From assembly GCA_041394725.1 (NCBI GenBank), contig JAWKHR010000061.1:1-36159 (forward strand): 36,159 bases of DNA, read 5' to 3'. A program made the translations under genes and the position numbers. Positions 14,213 through 24,502 of the stretch are shown in pieces. The notes beneath the pieces are model-generated. The model ran no database searches and was not told the origin of the DNA. It saw only the letters and a list, made by a program, of their open reading frames with translations. Positions within the stretch are counted from its first letter, which is position 1, and every line of letters begins with the position of its first letter. This DNA comes from JAWKHR01 sp041394725. GTDB taxonomy: Bacteria; Acidobacteriota; Vicinamibacteria; Vicinamibacterales; SCN-69-37.

Positions 14213-15790
14213 TCAGGCCAGCGCCCGGCGCGCAACCAGCAGCGTGATGTCGTCGAACTGCGGCGTGCCACCGGCGAAGGCGTCGATCGCCGCCATCACC
14301 CGGTCGAGGGTGACCGCCGCAGGCTCGGCGACGGTCTCGCGAACCACGTCGAGCAGCCGGTCGTCGCCGAACTCGTCCTCGGCGTCGTTCTGGGCGTCCG
14401 GCACGCCGTCGGAGAAGAGCACGAGCGTGTCGCCCGGGTTCAGGTGCGCTTCGAGCTCGCCGTAGGGCAGCCCGGGCGGCATCAGGCCGAGCGGCGTTCC
14501 GGTGGACGACAACCGGACGGCATCCCCGGTGGCCCGGAGAATGAGCGTGTCGACGTGGCCGGCGCCCACGTAGCGAACGGCGCCCGTGGCGGCGTCGAGC
14601 TCCACCATCGCCGCCGTGACGTACTTCTCCGGCGCGGTCGAGGCGAAGAGCAGCGCGCTCGACTGCTCCGCCAGCGCCGGCAGAGACGGCGTCCGGCCCA
14701 GCAGGGCGCGCAGCGTCGCCTGCATGTTGGCCATGACCAGCGACGCCGGCAGGCCCTTGCCGGAGACATCCGCCACGCACAGCAGTGCCCGCGGGTCGTC
14801 CTCCCCGAACACGATCGCGTCGTAGTAGTCGCCGCCACACTGCCGCGCCGGCCGGTTCGTGGCGGCCAGGTCGAAGCCGGGCAGGACCGGGAGCTCGGCC
14901 GGGAACAGCGCCGACTGGATGCGGGCGGCCAGCGCCAGCTCGCTCTCGAGCCGGGCACGCGCGACCTTCGCTTCCTGGTGGAGCGCGAGCAGCCGCTCAC
15001 GCTCCGCCGCCGCCTCGACGGTGCGCTCGAACAGCCGGGCGTTCTCGACCGCCGTCGCGGCCTGCAGCGCCAGCGTGTTGAGCAGCTTGAGCTCACCGGC
15101 GGTGTACGCCATGGGCACGGTGCTGCCCAGGGCGATCACGCCGGTGATCTGCTCGCCCACCCGCATCGGCGCGCCGAGGAGCGCCTTCATGGCGGTGTGC
15201 TCGGTGATGCGTCGCGGATCGCCGTCCACGTCGTTGACGATCTCGGCGATGCCGGTCTCGGCAATCGCGCCGAGGATGCCCCGCCCGAGCCGGAAACCGC
15301 TCAGGCCCGGCATCTCCTCCCCGAACCCCGCCACGGTCGCGAGGGCGCCCGTCGCCGGGTCGAGCAGCAGGATCACGCCGTCGGTCGCGACGATGAGCCG
15401 CCGCGCCTCCTGGAGGGTGAGCTCCGCGACGCGCTCGACGTCGAGCAGCGCGGCCAGCTTCTCCGAGAAGCTGTAGATGAGGTTGATCTCCCGGTAGAGC
15501 CCCAGGACCTCCGCGCCCAGCGCCTTCCGCTCGACGTCGCGGCTGACGAACTCCGCGAGCACGGCCGCCAGGATGTCGCTCTCCGGTGGACCCGCCACCG
15601 CGCCGATGGGGGCGTCGTCGAGTCGAATCGGGAAGCGCGCCGTGGCGCCATCGACCGGGCCGCCATGCAGGACGCGTCCGGCCGCGTCCTCGACGGCGAT
15701 CGGACCACCCAGCCTGGCCGCCACCCCGTCCACGAGCGCGCGCGCCTCGGGCGATCGCGCGAAGAGTCGCTTGAGGCCGGCGTGCGGCAT
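14213..15790 (-). CDS. GAF-domain SpoIIE/RsbU-type PP2C phosphatase
   Basis: The ATG at 15790 is chosen because the longer open frame upstream is only antisense-like sequence across the receiver gene. The product has 525 residues. The order is: an unassigned N-terminal domain (1-100), a GAF sensor (about 110-255, with EIVNDVDGDP and MKALLGAPM), a coiled-coil linker (256-295) and a PP2C/SpoIIE domain (305-522). The metal-binding aspartates are present: GGDYYD (D321), VADVSGKG (D341), FSDGVPDA (D461) and FDDITLLV (D513). Such enzymes dephosphorylate anti-sigma antagonists in partner-switching pathways; no antagonist or anti-sigma gene is in the window. It lies eight bases behind the receiver gene, suggesting the receiver or upstream kinase feeds into it. 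Confidence 0.92.
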   Translation of the reverse strand: MPHAGLKRLFARSPEARALVDGVAARLGGPIAVEDAAGRVLHGGPVDGATARFPIRLDDAPIGAVAGPPESDILAAVLAEFVSRDVERKALGAEVLGLYREINLIYSFSEKLAALLDVERVAELTLQEARRLIVATDGVILLLDPATGALATVAGFGEEMPGLSGFRLGRGILGAIAETGIAEIVNDVDGDPRRITEHTAMKALLGAPMRVGEQITGVIALGSTVPMAYTAGELKLLNTLALQAATAVENARLFERTVEAAAERERLLALHQEAKVARARLESELALAARIQSALFPAELPVLPGFDLAATNRPARQCGGDYYDAIVFGEDDPRALLCVADVSGKGLPASLVMANMQATLRALLGRTPSLPALAEQSSALLFASTAPEKYVTAAMVELDAATGAVRYVGAGHVDTLILRATGDAVRLSSTGTPLGLMPPGLPYGELEAHLNPGDTLVLFSDGVPDAQNDAEDEFGDDRLLDVVRETVAEPAAVTLDRVMAAIDAFAGGTPQFDDITLLVARRALA

Positions 15791-15798
15791 CGCGGCCG

Positions 15799-16188
15799 TC
15801 AGAGCCCCAGCACCGCGCGGGCCTTGTCGAGCAGGGCGTCGGGGTCGAACGGCTTGGTCATGTAGAGGTCCGCGCCCGCGTCCTGGCCCTTCTGGCGGTC
15901 CAGCTCCTGGCCCTTCGCCGTGAGCAGCACGATGTAGACGTCGTCGAAGCCGAGCTGCTTCTTGGCGCGGGCACACACGTCGAACCCGCTGAGCTTCGGC
16001 ATCATCACGTCGAGAAAGACGAGCGCGGGACGCGCCGACTGGATCGTCGCCAGCGCCTCCTCGCCATTCGTCGCCATGAGCAGCTCGACGCCCTCGTCTT
16101 CCAGTTCCTCGAGCGTCTGCTGGATCAGGGTCCGGAGGTGCGGCTCGTCGTCCACGATCAGGATGGTGCGATTCACGTCAGGCCTCAC
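15799..16188 (-). CDS. Single-domain response regulator (CheY-like)
   Basis: The 129-residue product is just a receiver domain. It has the acidic pocket D13/D14 (LIVDDEP), the phospho-acceptor D60 (LVFLDVMMPK), T90 (VLLTAKG) and K112 (YMTKPF). It starts at GTG 16188, overlapping the kinase stop as GTGA, so translation is coupled. It is the most likely phosphotransfer partner of the large hybrid kinase and may pass the signal to the phosphatase encoded next. Confidence 0.93.
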   Translation of the reverse strand: MRPDVNRTILIVDDEPHLRTLIQQTLEELEDEGVELLMATNGEEALATIQSARPALVFLDVMMPKLSGFDVCARAKKQLGFDDVYIVLLTAKGQELDRQKGQDAGADLYMTKPFDPDALLDKARAVLGL

Positions 16189-19100
16189 TGATAGACGAGG
16201 AAGAGCACGTTGTCCATGCCCTTCTCGAAGCGCAGCATCTGCACGGCGTCCGACGTCGCCGACTCCACGGAATTCAGCAGGATGATGTCGGGCCTCAGCG
16301 CACGCGCCTTCTCGACGAGGTCATCGCCGTGCGCCTCGGACACGGTGTAGCCGCGGGACGTGAGCACGTCGGCCAGCGTCTTCACCGTGGAGGCATCCTC
16401 GTCCACGACCAGCACCCGCTTGTGCGACGTCCGCTGCTCGAGCAGCGCCCCGACCTCCCGGAACAGCAGGTCGGTGTCGATGGGCTTGGTGAGATAGCGG
16501 TCGACGCCGACCCTGAAGCCCCGCTCCCGATCCTGGACGATCGACAGGATGACGATCGGGATCCCGGCGGTCTCGGGGTCGTTCTTGAGCACCGCGGCGG
16601 CGTCGAAGCCGTTCATCCCGGGCATCATGACGTCGAGCACGATGAGGTCGGGGCGGTCACGTCTCGCCGCGGCGATCGCCTCCTGCCCGTTGATCGCGGT
16701 GGCCACCTGGTAGCCCGCCTCGGTGAACTCCTGCGTGAGCAGCTCCCGGATGTTCGCCTCGTCGTCCACGACCAGGATGCGGGCCCGGCGATCGGATTTC
16801 GTCGGCGCGGTCACGATCACGCGGTCGCGCAGCTGGCGGATGAGCGAGGCCAGCTCGACGGGCGTCTGGCCCGTCGTGGCGAGCGGGCTGACGCCGATGG
16901 GCAGCGAGAACGCGAACGTGCTGCCCCGGCCGAGCTCACTCTCGGCCCAGACCTGGCCACCGTGGTGCTCGACGATCTCGCGGCAGATGGGCAGGCCCAG
17001 GCCGGTGCCCTTCGGCTTGTCGGTCAGCGTGTCGCCGACCTGCTTGAAGCGCTCGAACACCTTCGGCAGGTCCGCCGGGGTGATCCCGAGGCCGGTGTCG
17101 ATGATGCTGACGACGATGTCGTCGCCGCGGCGCTCGGCGCGGCACGTCACGGCGCCGGTGTCGGTGAACTTCACCGCGTTCGAGATCAGGTTGATCACGA
17201 CCTGGATCAGCCGGTCGCGGTCGCCCGTGATGGCCGGCAGGCCCGGCGCGACCTCCTTGATGAGCGTGAGGCCCTTCTGATCGAACAGCGACGACGTGGC
17301 GGCCGTGGCGCGCTCGAGCACGTCGGCGACGGTCACCGCCTCCATGTGCCATTCGAGCTTGCCCGCCTCGATCTTCGCCAGGTCGAGGACGTCGTCGATG
17401 AGCTTCGTCAGGCGCTCGCCCTCGCTCACGACGACCGCGAGGTTGTCGGCCACCTGGTCCACCGTCCGGGACACCCGAGCGTCGTCGCGCGGCACCAGGG
17501 GGAAGACCCGCTCGTCGAGGCGCTTCTTGATGATCTTCGCGAAGCCCAGCACCGAGGTGAGCGGCGTGCGCAGTTCGTGGCTCACCGTGGAGAGGAACGC
17601 GCTCTTGGCGGCATCGGCCTCCTCGGCCGCGGCGCGGGCCGTCTGCGCTTCCTCGAAGAGCCGACGAATTTCCGCTTCGTGTTCGTTCAACCGCCGATAG
17701 GCCGCGGCGTTGTCGAGCGCGACGGCGGTGTAGGCCGCCAGGCTCTGGAGCACGCTGAGGTCGCGGTCCGTGTAGGCCCCCTTCTCGAAGCTCTGCACGG
17801 TGATGAGCCCCAGCACCCGATCCTTGACCTCGAGCGGCAGGTAGATGAGCGACTGCGGCGCCTTCGACATCGAGCCGTCTTCGAGGGGCTGCGGGGCATC
17901 CTCGTAGCGCGAGACGTACTGCGAGTACTCCTCCTGCACGTCGTTGATGAACACCGGCTTGCGGTGCTCGACGCACCAGACCGGCAGCTGGTCCGGGTCC
18001 GAGGTGTCGCGCGTGTACGGGGCGTAGCGCTTGCCGTCCTCGATGGCCAGCCGGGGTACTGATCCGCCGTCGGTCCGGGTGGTAGAGGCCGACGCCGAAG
18101 ACGTCAGCGTCGACGAGCTCGTTCACGCGCTCGTAGAGGCGGCCGAAGATCGTGTCGAAGTCGAGCGACGCGGTGATCTCGCGCCCGATCGAGCCCAGCA
18201 GCTCGATGTGGCGCTTGCCCTCGCGCTCGGACCGCGCCACCGCCTCCGCCGCCTCGGCGCGGAGTTTCGCCTCGGTCAGTTGCGCCCGCTGCCGCTCCTG
18301 GCCGAGCAGCCGACGACGCTGTACGCGGTCCACGCCGAACACCGCGAGCCCCAAGAGCGCGGCGAAGCCCAGGTACGCCAGCCAGGTGCGGTACCAGGGC
18401 GGGAGGATGACGAAGGCGTAGGTCGCTTCCTCGCCGGTCACGCCCGCGACGTTGCGGGCGCGGACGCGGAAGCGGTACTCGCCGAAACCCAGGTTCGTCA
18501 CGTCGCGACGCGTATCGCGCGACCAGGCCGACCAGTCGTCGTCGAGCCCGTCGAGTCGGGTCTGGTATTCGGTCGCGGTCTCGTCGAGGAACGTCGGCGC
18601 CGCGTACTCGAACCGCAGGGCGGCGTCGCTCGCCGGGAGCTGCGGCGCGGCGGTTGTGCCGGCGCCGGCGTACAGCAGTCGATCCGCCGTGGTCGACACC
18701 CGGCGCACGAGCACCGTGAAGGGCACGGCGGGCGCCGAGGAGCGCTGGCTCGTGTCGAACCTGATGAGCCGGCCTTCCTCGCTGAACCACACGACGCCGT
18801 CCTCTTCCACGAGCGGCAGCGTGGTCGCCTGCCGCCCGTGCGGTCCAAAGACCGACGAGTCGAACGACCAGGACCCGTCGGGCGTCGGCGTCGCGATCGA
18901 CAAGCCGCGGCCGAAGTTCACCAGCAGCCGTCCCCCGGGCATGCCGGTGACGCCGAACGAGGACTGCAGCACCGAGAAGGGCTGCGCCGAAAGAACCGGG
19001 TCGGTCACCACGCGGTCCGTCGCCGCATCGTAGGTCGCGACGAAGTTGGTCCGTCCGCCGTTCCACCGCGTGAAGAAGACCCTGTCGCCGACACGCGAGA

Positions 19101-20751
19101 CGAGCGCGCCCTCGTCGGAGAGTCCCTCCTGCGTCCCGAAATGGTCCGTCGTCGCCAGCGCGGGCCGCGGCGCCCCGGGCGACGGACGCGCAGCGAACGA
19201 GAGCCGGAGGAGGCCGGCGCTGTCGGTGCCTGCCCAGAGCGAGCCGTCGTCGAGTTCCGCCAGCGACCGGATCGACGCGGAGACGCCATCGACGCGGCCC
19301 TCGTCGATCCAGCGGCCGTCCACCCAGCGGAACGACGCGAGGCCGCCGAAGAGTCCCACCCAGAGTCGGGTCGGGTCGATCCGGCTCCGCAGGAGGGAGG
19401 CCGTGCGGAACGTCCCGTCGGCCGGCGCCCGGATCGGACGCGTCTTCAGGCCCTGAATCTCGTACAGGCCGTCGGTGCACGCCACGGCCATGACGGGGGC
19501 CCTCGTGCCGTTCGGATCGGTCATCTCCTCGAACCACCAGCACTGATTGACGATGCCTGGCAGGCGGCTGAAGCGCCGGGGACTCCCGGCCACCGCCGGG
19601 TGCAGGTAGAAGACGCCGGACTGGCCGGACAGATACACCCGCCCCTGGTGCCTGATGCGCTGGAAGTAGTCGAGGAAGCCTTCGCGCTCGTCGAAGAAGG
19701 AGGCCGGAGACGGGGTCTCGATGCGCGCCAGCCCGGGCTCGCCCGTCACCCACACCGCGCCCTCGCGGTCGGACATGATCGAGTAGACCGGGTTCCTCAG
19801 GAGGCCGTTGTCGCGGGTGATGTGCGCCACCCGCCGGCCCTGCCGATCGATGATCGCGAGGCCGCCGCCGGTCATGCCCAGCGCGATGGTGCCATCGGGC
19901 AGCAGGATCCCGCGATAGACCGTGGCGCTCCGGAAGACATCGTCCAGCTCCGTGACGAACGGGCGCAGGGCGGAGCCGTCGTACAGAAACAACCCGTTCG
20001 CCCGGGTGCCGATGAGCAGGCGTTGCTCGTCGTAGCGGAGCACCACCGGGTAGACCTCCCGGGCCAGCGACTCCGTGCCGGGCAGCGCGCGGAACCGATC
20101 CCCTTCCAGGACGTTGAGTCCCGACTCGGGCAGGGTCGTGTAGAACACGTCGTCCACGACGGCGCCCCGTGACACCCGCGTCGGGATCCGGATCGGCTGG
20201 ATGCGGTCGTTCGCCCAGCGGAAGACGGCCGCCTGGGTGTCGAAGAGGACCCCTGAGGACGTGATGAACGTGCGCCAGACGTCGGCGAACCCACGCGCGT
20301 CCTCCGGCACGCGGCTCAACAGGGACTGGTACGCAAGGTTGCCCGACGCGTCGGGTTCGAAGTAGCCGAAGTCGCCGACGCCGCCAACGTAGATCCGTCC
20401 GGTGTCGTCGATCGCGAGCGACCGGATGGTGCCGAGCCGGCCGGGCTCGTGCAGCCGCCAGGACACGCCGTCGAACGCGAGGAGCCCCGCCGATGAGGCC
20501 ACGTAGATGACGCCGCGGGCATCCTGCGCGATGCCCCAGTTCTGCCCGTCGCCGCCCACCTCTGCGGGCGCGTAGGTCCGGACGAACGGCCGCCCCTCTT
20601 CCGGGTGGCGCAGGGCTTGCTGGGCCGGATTCTGGGCCGGTACCGACGGGCGGGCAGGCGCAGGCGACGTCTGCTGTGCCGCCACTCCCGCCGCGCCTCC
20701 CAGGAGGCAGGCGACGAACGGCAGGAACAGCAGCAAAGGAGCGCGTCTCAT
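16185..20751 (-). CDS. Beta-propeller hybrid histidine kinase, one apparent frameshift
   Basis: The first frame (from ATG 20751) encodes a signal peptide (LLLFLPFVACLLGGAAG), two-component propeller repeats (about 50-690), a Y_Y_Y domain (about 695-780) and a membrane helix (about 790-810). A coiled coil and the start of a GAF domain follow. At the GGGG run 18053-18056 the sense changes frame. Removing one base joins DRRRIST to RLAIEDGKRYAPYTRD, and the rest reads to 16185, about 1521 residues in all. Next come HisKA with STVSHELRTPL (His near 1055), HATPase_c (NLISNAVKF, DTGLGI, KGTGLGL) and a receiver with LIVLDVMMPG. A second receiver-like domain has IILLNSVES, with Asn in place of Asp. 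The periplasmic propeller should sense an extracellular ligand, perhaps a polysaccharide product as in similar hybrids. The frameshift may be a sequence error. Confidence 0.9.
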
Positions 20752-20957
20752 CAGTGTCCGGTGCCGGGATTCTATCAGGGGGCGCAGGACGCGTGCTCAC
20801 GGCCGCCCGGCCGTCGAGCCCAGCCGATCTTTTCCGGGTCCCGATGTCGATCTCCCCACCCCCGCTCCGACCTGTCCATGAACGCGGCGCCCGGAGCGCC
20901 GCGGACCCGCCCGGTGGGGGTTTGGGTCAATATCTAACCTCAGCGAGGAGCGAACCC

Positions 20958-21353
20958 GTGAAGTACATGCTGATGATGAACACGCCCGGTGGCGGCCCCT
21001 ACAAGATCGCGCAGTGGGCCGAACAGGAGATCAAGGCCCACATCGGGTTCATGGTGGCCCTGAACAAGCGGCTGAAGGCCTCGGGCGAGCTGGTCGGCGC
21101 CGAAGGGCTGGCCGGGCCGGAGCAGGCGAAGCTGGTTCGCGCCGGCCACGACGGGAAGCCGGTCACCGACGGCGTCTTCCCGGAGACGAAGGAATTCCTG
21201 GCCGGTTACTGGATCGTGGACGTCGAGAGCCCCGCGCGCGCCTGGGCAATCGCCGCCGAGGCCTCCGCCGCGCCCGGGCCTGGCGGCAAGCCGCTCAACA
21301 TGGCCATCGAAGTCCGCGAGGTGATGAGCGGTCCGCCGCCCGAGTTCCTGTGA
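20958..21353 (+). CDS. YCII/DGPF-family protein
   Basis: The 131-residue product starts at GTG 20958 with GAGGAG about eight bases upstream. It matches the YCII-related DGPF family: VKYMLMMNTPG, ELVGAEGLAGPEQAK, the signature region VTDGVFPETKEFLAGYWIVDV (DGVF instead of DGPF) and IEVREVM at the end. These small alpha-beta-barrel proteins are typically encoded next to ECF42-type sigma factors, as here. Their biochemical role is not established. Its stop overlaps the sigma factor start (GTGA). Confidence 0.92.
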   Translation: MKYMLMMNTPGGGPYKIAQWAEQEIKAHIGFMVALNKRLKASGELVGAEGLAGPEQAKLVRAGHDGKPVTDGVFPETKEFLAGYWIVDVESPARAWAIAAEASAAPGPGGKPLNMAIEVREVMSGPPPEFL

Positions 21354-22615
21354 CCAGGCCCGACCCGGACGACCGCACCCTTCGCCTGGTGCGCGAGCTC
21401 GCGCCGCAGGTGCTGGGCGCGGTCGTCCGCCGCTATCGCGACTTCGCCGCCGCGGAGGACGCGGTGCAGGAGGCGCTGCTCGCCGCCTCGACGCAGTGGC
21501 CGCGCGACGGGCTGCCGGACAACCCGCGCGGCTGGCTCATCCAGGTGGCCTCCCGGCGGATGACGGACCAGATCCGCAGCGACGTCGCGCGCCGCCGCCG
21601 GGAGGCCGACACGGTCCAGCACCTGGGCCAGGTCATGATCCCCGCCGGCCACCTCGCCGACGGCGACGGGGACGACACGCTCACGCTGCTCTTCCTCTGC
21701 TGCCATCCGGCGCTCACCACCGCGTCGGCGATCGCGCTCGCCCTCCGCGCCGTCGGCGGCCTGACCACGGCCGAGATCGCCCACGCCTTCTTCGTGCCGG
21801 AGTCCACGATGGCGCAACGGATCAGCCGGGCGAAAGCGCAGATCCGCGCCTCCGGCCTCCCGTTCGCGATGCCGGTCGGCGCGGAAAAGACCCGCCGGCT
21901 CGGCACCGTGCTCCACATCCTCTATCTGATCTTCAACGAGGGCTACACCGCCTCGAGCGGCGCGGAGCTCCGTCGCACCGATCTGTCCAACGAAGCCATT
22001 CGCCTCGTCCGCGTCGTCGAACGCCTGCTGCCCGACGAGGCCGAGGTCGCGGGACTCCTGGCCCTGATGCTGCTGACCGACGCGCGCCGGCTCGCGCGCA
22101 CCACGGAGGACGGCGCGCTCGTGCCGCTCATGGAACAGGACCGATCGCGGTGGGATCGCGGCGCGATCACGGAAGGCGTGGCGCTCATCAGCCGCACGCT
22201 TCCGCGCGCGATGGTCGGGCCGTACCAGTTGCAGGCCGCCATTGCCGCCGTGCACGACGAGGCGGCGCGCCCCGAAGACACCGACTGGCCGCAGATCCTC
22301 GCCCTCTACGAGGTGCTGCGCCGGATCGAACACACGCCGGTGGTGCGCCTCAACCACGCCGTGGCGGTGGCGATGGTGCGCGGCGCGGACGCCGGACTGG
22401 CCCTCGTCGATGCCCTGGACGCCGAGGGCCAGCTCGACCACCACCATCGCGTGGACGCGGTTCGCGCCCACCTGCACGAGTTCGCCGGACGACGGGACGA
22501 GGCCCGCGCGGCCTACGAGGCCGCGGCGGCGCGCACCACGAGCCTGCCCGAACGCCATTACCTGCTCGCGAAGGCCGCCAGGCTCGGCGGGCCGGGGCGT
22601 CCGAACGAAGAGTAG
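21350..22615 (+). CDS. ECF42-type RNA polymerase sigma factor
   Basis: The GTG at 21350 overlaps the YCII stop. The 421-residue product has sigma region 2 (FAAAEDAVQEALLAA, PRGWLIQVASRRMTDQIR) and region 4 (LTTAEIAHAFFVPESTMAQRISRAK). It also carries the long C-terminal extension of the ECF42 group, with HILYLIFNEGYTAS, LMLLTDARR and a helical TPR-like tail (RIEHTPVVRLNHAVAVAMV). ECF42 factors have no anti-sigma factor; the extension is thought to control activity. It probably transcribes its own YCII-sigma operon. The signal is unknown. Confidence 0.94.
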   Translation: MTRPDPDDRTLRLVRELAPQVLGAVVRRYRDFAAAEDAVQEALLAASTQWPRDGLPDNPRGWLIQVASRRMTDQIRSDVARRRREADTVQHLGQVMIPAGHLADGDGDDTLTLLFLCCHPALTTASAIALALRAVGGLTTAEIAHAFFVPESTMAQRISRAKAQIRASGLPFAMPVGAEKTRRLGTVLHILYLIFNEGYTASSGAELRRTDLSNEAIRLVRVVERLLPDEAEVAGLLALMLLTDARRLARTTEDGALVPLMEQDRSRWDRGAITEGVALISRTLPRAMVGPYQLQAAIAAVHDEAARPEDTDWPQILALYEVLRRIEHTPVVRLNHAVAVAMVRGADAGLALVDALDAEGQLDHHHRVDAVRAHLHEFAGRRDEARAAYEAAAARTTSLPERHYLLAKAARLGGPGRPNEE

Positions 22616-22739
22616 CCGCGCGCGCCCGAACGGGTCGCCCGGTCACCCTGACGCCGCCGCCCGATAGCCGATTCGTTCAAGGACAACGGCCGCTCCATCC
22701 AATCCTGGCGGCCCGCCCGGATGCGACACTCCACGCTGT

Positions 22740-22758
22740 CGTTGACATGTCGTCAACG
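22740..22758. promoter_or_regulatory. Perfect inverted repeat, candidate operator
   Basis: CGTTGACATGTCGTCAACG has 7-bp perfect arms around a 5-base spacer. It lies 26 bases upstream of the 22785 start, where a TetR- or MarR-type repressor would act. No such regulator gene is adjacent. Confidence 0.5.
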
Positions 22759-22784
22759 CACACACAAAGCCCGAGGAAACCTCC

Positions 22785-23192
22785 ATGGCGTACGTCATCG
22801 GCCTCGCACTGTCGGCGGCGGTCCTGTGCTTCGGGAGACTCGCGCGGTTCGACCGCGACCGCGCGTTCTACGCGACCGTGACGATCGTCGTCGCGTCGTA
22901 CTACGTGCTCTTCGCGGCGATGAGCGGCTCCGTGCAGCTGGTTCTCTGGGAAACGCTCGGCATGGCGGCGTTCGCGATGGCGGCCGTCGCCGGCTTCAGG
23001 ACGAGCGCGTGGATCCTCGTCGCGGCGCTGGCCGGCCATGGCGTCTTCGATGGCCTGCGCGGCTACCTGCTGGACAACCCGGGCGTGCCGGCCTGGTGGC
23101 CGGCCTTCTGTCTCGCCTACGACGTCGGCGCGGCCGCCGGCCTCGCCTGGCTCCTGCGCCGCGAGCCGGCGCCGGCTTCGGCTATGCTCTGA
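22785..23192 (+). CDS. Small integral membrane protein, 135 aa
   Basis: The ATG at 22785 has GAGGAAA seven bases upstream. The sequence is mostly hydrophobic, with about four membrane helices: YVIGLALSAAVLCFGRL, ATVTIVVASYYVLFAAM, LGMAAFAMAAVAGF and ILVAALAGHGVFDGL, then a last weak one near AYDVGAAAGLAWLL. I do not recognise the family. It is followed after six bases by the RCC1-repeat gene and may be co-transcribed. A perfect palindrome upstream suggests regulation by a repressor. Confidence 0.8.
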   Translation: MAYVIGLALSAAVLCFGRLARFDRDRAFYATVTIVVASYYVLFAAMSGSVQLVLWETLGMAAFAMAAVAGFRTSAWILVAALAGHGVFDGLRGYLLDNPGVPAWWPAFCLAYDVGAAAGLAWLLRREPAPASAML

Positions 23193-23198
23193 CCCGCC

Positions 23199-24479
23199 AT
23201 GAGACCCCAGGTCCGCCGCCCGTCCCGGCTCGGCGCCACCGCCTGCGGCGCGCTCGTCCTCGCCACCGCGCTGGCCGCCGCACCGATCCTCACCACGGGG
23301 ACGCCCGGGCAATCCGCGCCCATCGTGAAGATCACCGGCGAGAAGCACAAGCTGCTGCTGCGCGCCGACGGCACGGTCGCCGGCTGGGGCCTGTACCGCA
23401 ACGGGCAACTCGGCCCGGTGGCGCCGATCCAGGGCACCAGCTCCGGCGCGTCCACGTCGCTCGTGGCGATCGCGCTGCCGGGCAAGGCGGTGGACGTCGC
23501 CGCCGGCACGAACGCGTCGTACGCCCTGCTCGACGATGGGACGGTGGTCGCGTGGGGACGCGCGGACGCCGGCCAGCTCGGCAATGGCAACACCCAGGCG
23601 CCGCGGCTCGCCACCAGCACGCAGAGCAACGAATATCGCGGCGTCGAGACGCCGGCGCGCGTCGCGGGCCTCACGGACGTCGCCGCGATTGCCGCCGCCA
23701 ATGACTCCGCCTACGCCGTCCTGCGCGACGGCACCGTGCGATCCTGGGGGAACGGCGCGATCGGCGACGGACGCGCGCCGAGCACCTGGGGCGGCCCGTC
23801 TGGCGCGAACGGGCCGGCGTTCCGACCGGTCGCCGTGCCCGGTCTGAGCGATGTCGCCGCGCTGTCGGCCGGCGGCGGCACGGTGCTCGCCCTGCTGAAG
23901 GACGGCCGCGTGTTCTCGTGGGGATCGAACTTCTACGGCGCGCTCGGCCGCCCGCCACGCACCGAACTCGCGCTCGACACGCCGGGTGAGATCCCTGACC
24001 TGCGCGACGTCGCGCAGGTCGCCGCCGGATCGGGCGTGTCCACCGCCCTCCTGAAGGACGGCACCGTGCGGGTGTGGGGATCGAACTGGCAGCAGCAGTT
24101 CGGCTTCCGGGCCCCGACCACGCAGCCCAATCCCAACGGCGGGTGGGTGCTCGAGCCGCAGCCCGTCCCGGGCGTGGCCCAGGTGACGTCGATCGCGGTC
24201 GGGAACCGCCACACGCTGGCCCTGCTGAAGGACGGCACGCTGCGCGCGTGGGGCAACACCGACTTCGGCCAGACCGGCAACGGCGCCGGGCCCGGCTACC
24301 AGCCGCTGCCGATCGCGATCAAGATCACCAGCGTCGCCACGGTCTTCGCCGCCGGCGACAACAGCTTCGCGCTTCGCGCGGACGGATCGCTCTGGGCCTG
24401 GGGCGTCGGTTGGACCGGCGCGTTCCCGTTCGGACGTGACGTGCGCCTTCCGGCTCCTGCGCCGCCGGGGCTGCGGTAG
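23199..24479 (+). CDS. Secreted RCC1-repeat beta-propeller protein
   Basis: The 426-residue product has an N-terminal signal peptide (LGATACGALVLATALAAAP). It then shows seven RCC1-type repeats, each with the pattern LLxDGTVxxWGxNxxGQLG; examples are YALLDDGTVVAWG, LALLKDGRVFSWG, TALLKDGTVRVWG, LALLKDGTLRAWG and FALRADGSLWAWG. Seven repeats make one complete propeller. Bacterial RCC1-repeat proteins are mostly extracellular and uncharacterised; a binding or surface role is likely. No enzymatic residues are seen. It is convergent with the TolC-family gene, with only 23 bases between them and no clear terminator. Confidence 0.9.
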   Translation: MRPQVRRPSRLGATACGALVLATALAAAPILTTGTPGQSAPIVKITGEKHKLLLRADGTVAGWGLYRNGQLGPVAPIQGTSSGASTSLVAIALPGKAVDVAAGTNASYALLDDGTVVAWGRADAGQLGNGNTQAPRLATSTQSNEYRGVETPARVAGLTDVAAIAAANDSAYAVLRDGTVRSWGNGAIGDGRAPSTWGGPSGANGPAFRPVAVPGLSDVAALSAGGGTVLALLKDGRVFSWGSNFYGALGRPPRTELALDTPGEIPDLRDVAQVAAGSGVSTALLKDGTVRVWGSNWQQQFGFRAPTTQPNPNGGWVLEPQPVPGVAQVTSIAVGNRHTLALLKDGTLRAWGNTDFGQTGNGAGPGYQPLPIAIKITSVATVFAAGDNSFALRADGSLWAWGVGWTGAFPFGRDVRLPAPAPPGLR

Positions 24480-24502
24480 CGACGCGACGCCGCCCTGCCC
24501 GC

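Noticed and set aside
16329..18062. Plus-strand open frame of 577 codons opposite the kinase 3' half
   Set aside because: Antisense to HisKA, HATPase and receiver motifs, with shadow-type composition.
18031..20172. Long plus-strand open frame antisense to the hybrid kinase
   Set aside because: It is rich in Arg, Glu and Ala, lacks any recognisable domain and mirrors the kinase codons; high GC makes such frames common.
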